From JBKQWK01 sp052139595 (GTDB taxonomy: Bacteria; Actinomycetota; Thermoleophilia; UBA2241), in assembly GCA_052139595.1 (NCBI GenBank), contig JBKQWK010000169.1:1-15177 (forward strand): DNA of 15,177 bases, read 5' to 3'. The translations under genes and the position numbers were made by a program. Below the pieces are notes generated by a model. The model was not told the origin of the DNA, searched no databases, and worked only from the letters and a program-made list of their open reading frames with translations. Positions 13,039-15,177 of the stretch are shown here, piece by piece; within the stretch, counting starts at the first letter, position 1, and every line of letters begins with the position of its first letter.

Positions 13039-14642
13039 CAGTGCCTCCCTTCTGCGGCGGCGACGGTGCGCAGCGGGCCAACCGGCGGGCCGCTGGGGCG
13101 GTCGCTGAGCAGCGCCGCGAAGATCGGGTTGAAGTAGTCGGCGCTGTGCGCAAAGACGCCCTCGCCGCCGCGGCCGCCGTCCGGGTCGCGCTTGACGTCG
13201 GCAAACTCACCGTCTTTGAGGGCCCGGAAGAGGCCGATCTCGCGCACGTGTTCGAGCTGCTCGACGGCTTTGCCGAGCACATCATTGGCGCGTTTCTCGA
13301 TGATGCCGCCCTCCTTGAACTGGACCTCGTCGGCCAGGTGGCGACAGCTCTCAAAAACGTACTTGGCGTTCTTGATGCTCAAGTAACGATCCTGCAGCAG
13401 GGGCGTGTGAATCGCCTCGGTGAGCATGCCGAGGAGCATGATCTGCTGGTCTGTGAAAATGCCGGTGAAGTTGAACATGGCGTCGATGATGTGACCCTGG
13501 AAAATGTCGCCAGTCATGTACTTTGTTGGCGGCATGTACTTGAGCGGGTAGCCGGGAAACAGCTGGCGGATCAGCTGCGCGTCAGCGATCTGGTAGACCA
13601 CCTGATCGGGGGTGCTCGGAGGCATCTCGAAGGCGTGGCCGAGGCCGATTTGCCAGGGTTCGAGATTGGCCCGCAGGGCGAAGGCCTCGTTGATAAAGTC
13701 GGAGCTGACGACGGTGTAGCCCTGGGCGAAGGCGTCGGCCGTGGTCAGGTAGTTGTCTTCGCCCGTATTGATGATGATCCCGGCGCGGGCGTTGATGAGT
13801 CGCGACAGGTACTGGTCAACGAAGGTGCGGCGCATGTTGATGTTGCGAAAGATGATGCCGTACATGGAGTCGTTGAGCATCATGTCGAGCCGCTCGAGCG
13901 CACCCATCGTGGCAATCTCGGGCATGCACAGGCCGCTGGCGTAGTTGCAGAGGCGCACGTAGCGCTGCAGCTCCTCGCCGACTTCGTCGAGGCCCGCGCG
14001 CATGAGGCGAAAGTTCTCTTGCGTGGCGTATGTGCCGCCGAAGCCTTCGGTCGTCAGGCCGTAGGGTACGTAGTCGAGCAGGCTCTGAGCGGTGGTGCGA
14101 ATAACAGCGATCACGTCGGCGCCGGCCCGCGCTGCCGCTTTGGCCTGGGCGACGTCTTCGTGGATGTTACCGGTGGCGACGATGACGTACACGTAGGGCT
14201 TCTGCGGCTCGCCGACCTGGCCGACAAGTTCTTCACGTCGCCGGCGGACAGCGTCGATGCGGGCGACGCCTTCGCGCGCCAGCTCAGCAGCGCGTGCCTC
14301 GACGGTCGCACGGCGTGCGGCCGGTACGGGCGCGAGCTCCAGGTCGCCGCGGGCGATGCTCTCGGCGACCTCCTGAGCGCCCTTGCCTGACTGCATCATC
14401 AGGTCGACAAACGGTGCCATGATGCCAGCGGCGAGCAGAGGTCGGGCGTGTTCGACGACGACATTGACGAGCGGTACATCGATCTCGTTGACGCCACTGA
14501 TGCCGAGCAGGCGTAGCGTCGCGCGCTCGGTTGAATCGGTCGTGTGAGCGTCGATGTGCTGCTGAATGTCGTCGGCGATTGCATTGGCCGCGGCGCGGGC
14601 ACGCGTGACCAGTGACTCGTCGAGTCTGATTGCTTGATCCAC
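13038..14642 (-). CDS. kamD: lysine 5,6-aminomutase alpha subunit
   Basis: The 534-residue catalytic subunit that forms the TIM-barrel holding PLP and the adenosyl group, paired with KamE. The N-terminus (SLVTRARAAANAIADDIQQH, then ATLRLLGISGVNEIDVPLVN) and the core (VYVIVATGNIHEDVAQAKAA, DVIAVIRTTAQSLLDYVPYG, EGFGGTYATQENFRLMRAGL, RLCNYASGLCMPEIATMGAL, NTGEDNYLTTADAF, KYMPPTKYMTGDIF) match the family as I recall it. Length is close to the 510-530 usually seen. The GTG start has GAGGTG five bases upstream, and only two bases separate it from the preceding stop. The stop overlaps kamE by one base. It belongs to an operon with thiolase and kdd, which points to the lysine pathway rather than the related D-ornithine 4,5-aminomutase; having separate alpha and beta genes of these sizes agrees. 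Confidence 0.96.
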   Translation of the reverse strand: MDQAIRLDESLVTRARAAANAIADDIQQHIDAHTTDSTERATLRLLGISGVNEIDVPLVNVVVEHARPLLAAGIMAPFVDLMMQSGKGAQEVAESIARGDLELAPVPAARRATVEARAAELAREGVARIDAVRRRREELVGQVGEPQKPYVYVIVATGNIHEDVAQAKAAARAGADVIAVIRTTAQSLLDYVPYGLTTEGFGGTYATQENFRLMRAGLDEVGEELQRYVRLCNYASGLCMPEIATMGALERLDMMLNDSMYGIIFRNINMRRTFVDQYLSRLINARAGIIINTGEDNYLTTADAFAQGYTVVSSDFINEAFALRANLEPWQIGLGHAFEMPPSTPDQVVYQIADAQLIRQLFPGYPLKYMPPTKYMTGDIFQGHIIDAMFNFTGIFTDQQIMLLGMLTEAIHTPLLQDRYLSIKNAKYVFESCRHLADEVQFKEGGIIEKRANDVLGKAVEQLEHVREIGLFRALKDGEFADVKRDPDGGRGGEGVFAHSADYFNPIFAALLSDRPSGPPVGPLRTVAAAEGRH

Positions 14643-14644
14643 TG

Positions 14645-15177
14645 CTACACCTCGTTTCGCTTGGCTGACGACGCGCGCTCAACGGCGAAGCCTGCGGGCA
14701 GCGAGGCGAGGCCATTGACGACGTCGAAGACGGGCACGCGATCGCCAACTGCGTCAGCAATCGCGTGGAAGAACAGATGAGCGTTGTACGGGCGAGGCAG
14801 GCGGAACGGGTTCGTCGTCACTGCCAGCACGCGCAAGGACTGCATGACCTCGAGCGCAATGCCGCGGCGACGAAATCTGGCCACGGCCATCGGCGGCAAC
14901 ACGAGCACGGTGGCATCACGGACAACCACTCGCAGGTGATGGCGAGGGGCAAGGACGCGCGTGAAATCGTCGACGAATTCCCGCGTGAGCGCGCCGCCGA
15001 TGAACAGGGTGCGCGTCTGGCGCCGTTCGACCTCATGGGCGACTGAAACGCCTTCGCCGACGACCGTGTCCAGTTCCAGTGTCGACGGCCGGCCTGCTGC
15101 GTCGACCAGAACGGCGCGGGCTGCCCGCAAAGGTGGCGTTGCCACCAGCGCTTTGGTCTCTGCTGAGGCCTCGCGGA
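14645..15177 (-). CDS. conserved lysine-operon protein, possible aminomutase reactivase subunit KamB (5'-truncated)
   Basis: The frame is open to the window edge, so the visible 177 residues are the C-terminal part of a longer protein; the GTG at 15145 is probably internal. The visible part is soluble and mixed alpha/beta, with RTLFIGGALTREFVDDFTRV, HHLRVVVRDATVLVLPPMAV, SLRVLAVTTNPFRLPRPYN and VPVFDVVNGLA. No catalytic motif, membrane segment or signal peptide is visible. It ends two bases before the kamD start, so it is surely co-transcribed. In other lysine fermenters kamB and kamC, whose products are described as reactivating the aminomutase, sit just upstream of kamD. KamC is a MutS-like ATPase and no Walker motifs are visible here, so KamB is the better guess. 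The call rests on position and a faint memory of the family. Confidence 0.55.
   Translation of the reverse strand, partial: REASAETKALVATPPLRAARAVLVDAAGRPSTLELDTVVGEGVSVAHEVERRQTRTLFIGGALTREFVDDFTRVLAPRHHLRVVVRDATVLVLPPMAVARFRRRGIALEVMQSLRVLAVTTNPFRLPRPYNAHLFFHAIADAVGDRVPVFDVVNGLASLPAGFAVERASSAKRNEV

Noticed and set aside
13041..14390. Long plus-strand open frame (449 codons)
   Set aside because: It is antisense to kamD and has no recognisable domain or ribosome binding site.

Overview
The window is high-GC DNA with frequent GTG starts, good Shine-Dalgarno sites and tightly packed genes. These traits, a BldC-like (MerR-type) helix-turn-helix, and an anaerobic lysine-degradation operon suggest a high-GC Gram-positive, perhaps an anaerobic Actinobacteriota lineage. 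That placement is inference; no rRNA or other marker is present. All genes but one lie on the minus strand, so the window reads right to left.

Right part (15177 to 9907): a lysine-fermentation operon. In transcription order it holds a 5'-truncated protein that may be the aminomutase reactivase subunit KamB, kamD and kamE (alpha and beta subunits of adenosylcobalamin/PLP-dependent lysine 5,6-aminomutase), a thiolase, and kdd (L-erythro-3,5-diaminohexanoate dehydrogenase). Together they isomerise beta-lysine or D-lysine, oxidise the diaminohexanoate, and split acetoacetyl-CoA at the end of the pathway. The cleavage enzyme (kce), the ammonia-lyase (kal) and kamA are not in the window.

Middle (9906 to 6775): a gene-poor stretch with three strong inverted repeats, including a 50-nt near-perfect palindrome, then a small secreted protein (plus strand) facing away from an OmpR-type response regulator and a histidine kinase. 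The kinase sensor domain contains a Gly/Met-rich insert encoded partly by a run of nine G. The secreted protein has a helical duplication and a Gly/Met-rich tail. The three probably form one envelope-stress or metal-sensing unit.

6774 to 5317: an Mrp/ApbC iron-sulfur carrier ATPase. Its upstream region holds a 14-bp perfect palindrome matching the core of the chromosomal ParB site parS, and an extended -10 promoter. A GC-rich hairpin follows the gene.

Left part (5316 to 1): a very large regulator, BldC-like HTH plus seven tandem GAF domains plus an HD-GYP phosphodiesterase. It is split by a frameshift inside the seventh GAF domain (about 1753-1758). Its C-terminal end is cut near position 346, where the sequence changes abruptly into the C-terminal part of a phage portal protein that runs off the window. 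The frameshift and junction may be genuine gene decay and recombination, or sequencing and assembly faults. This is the most unusual region.
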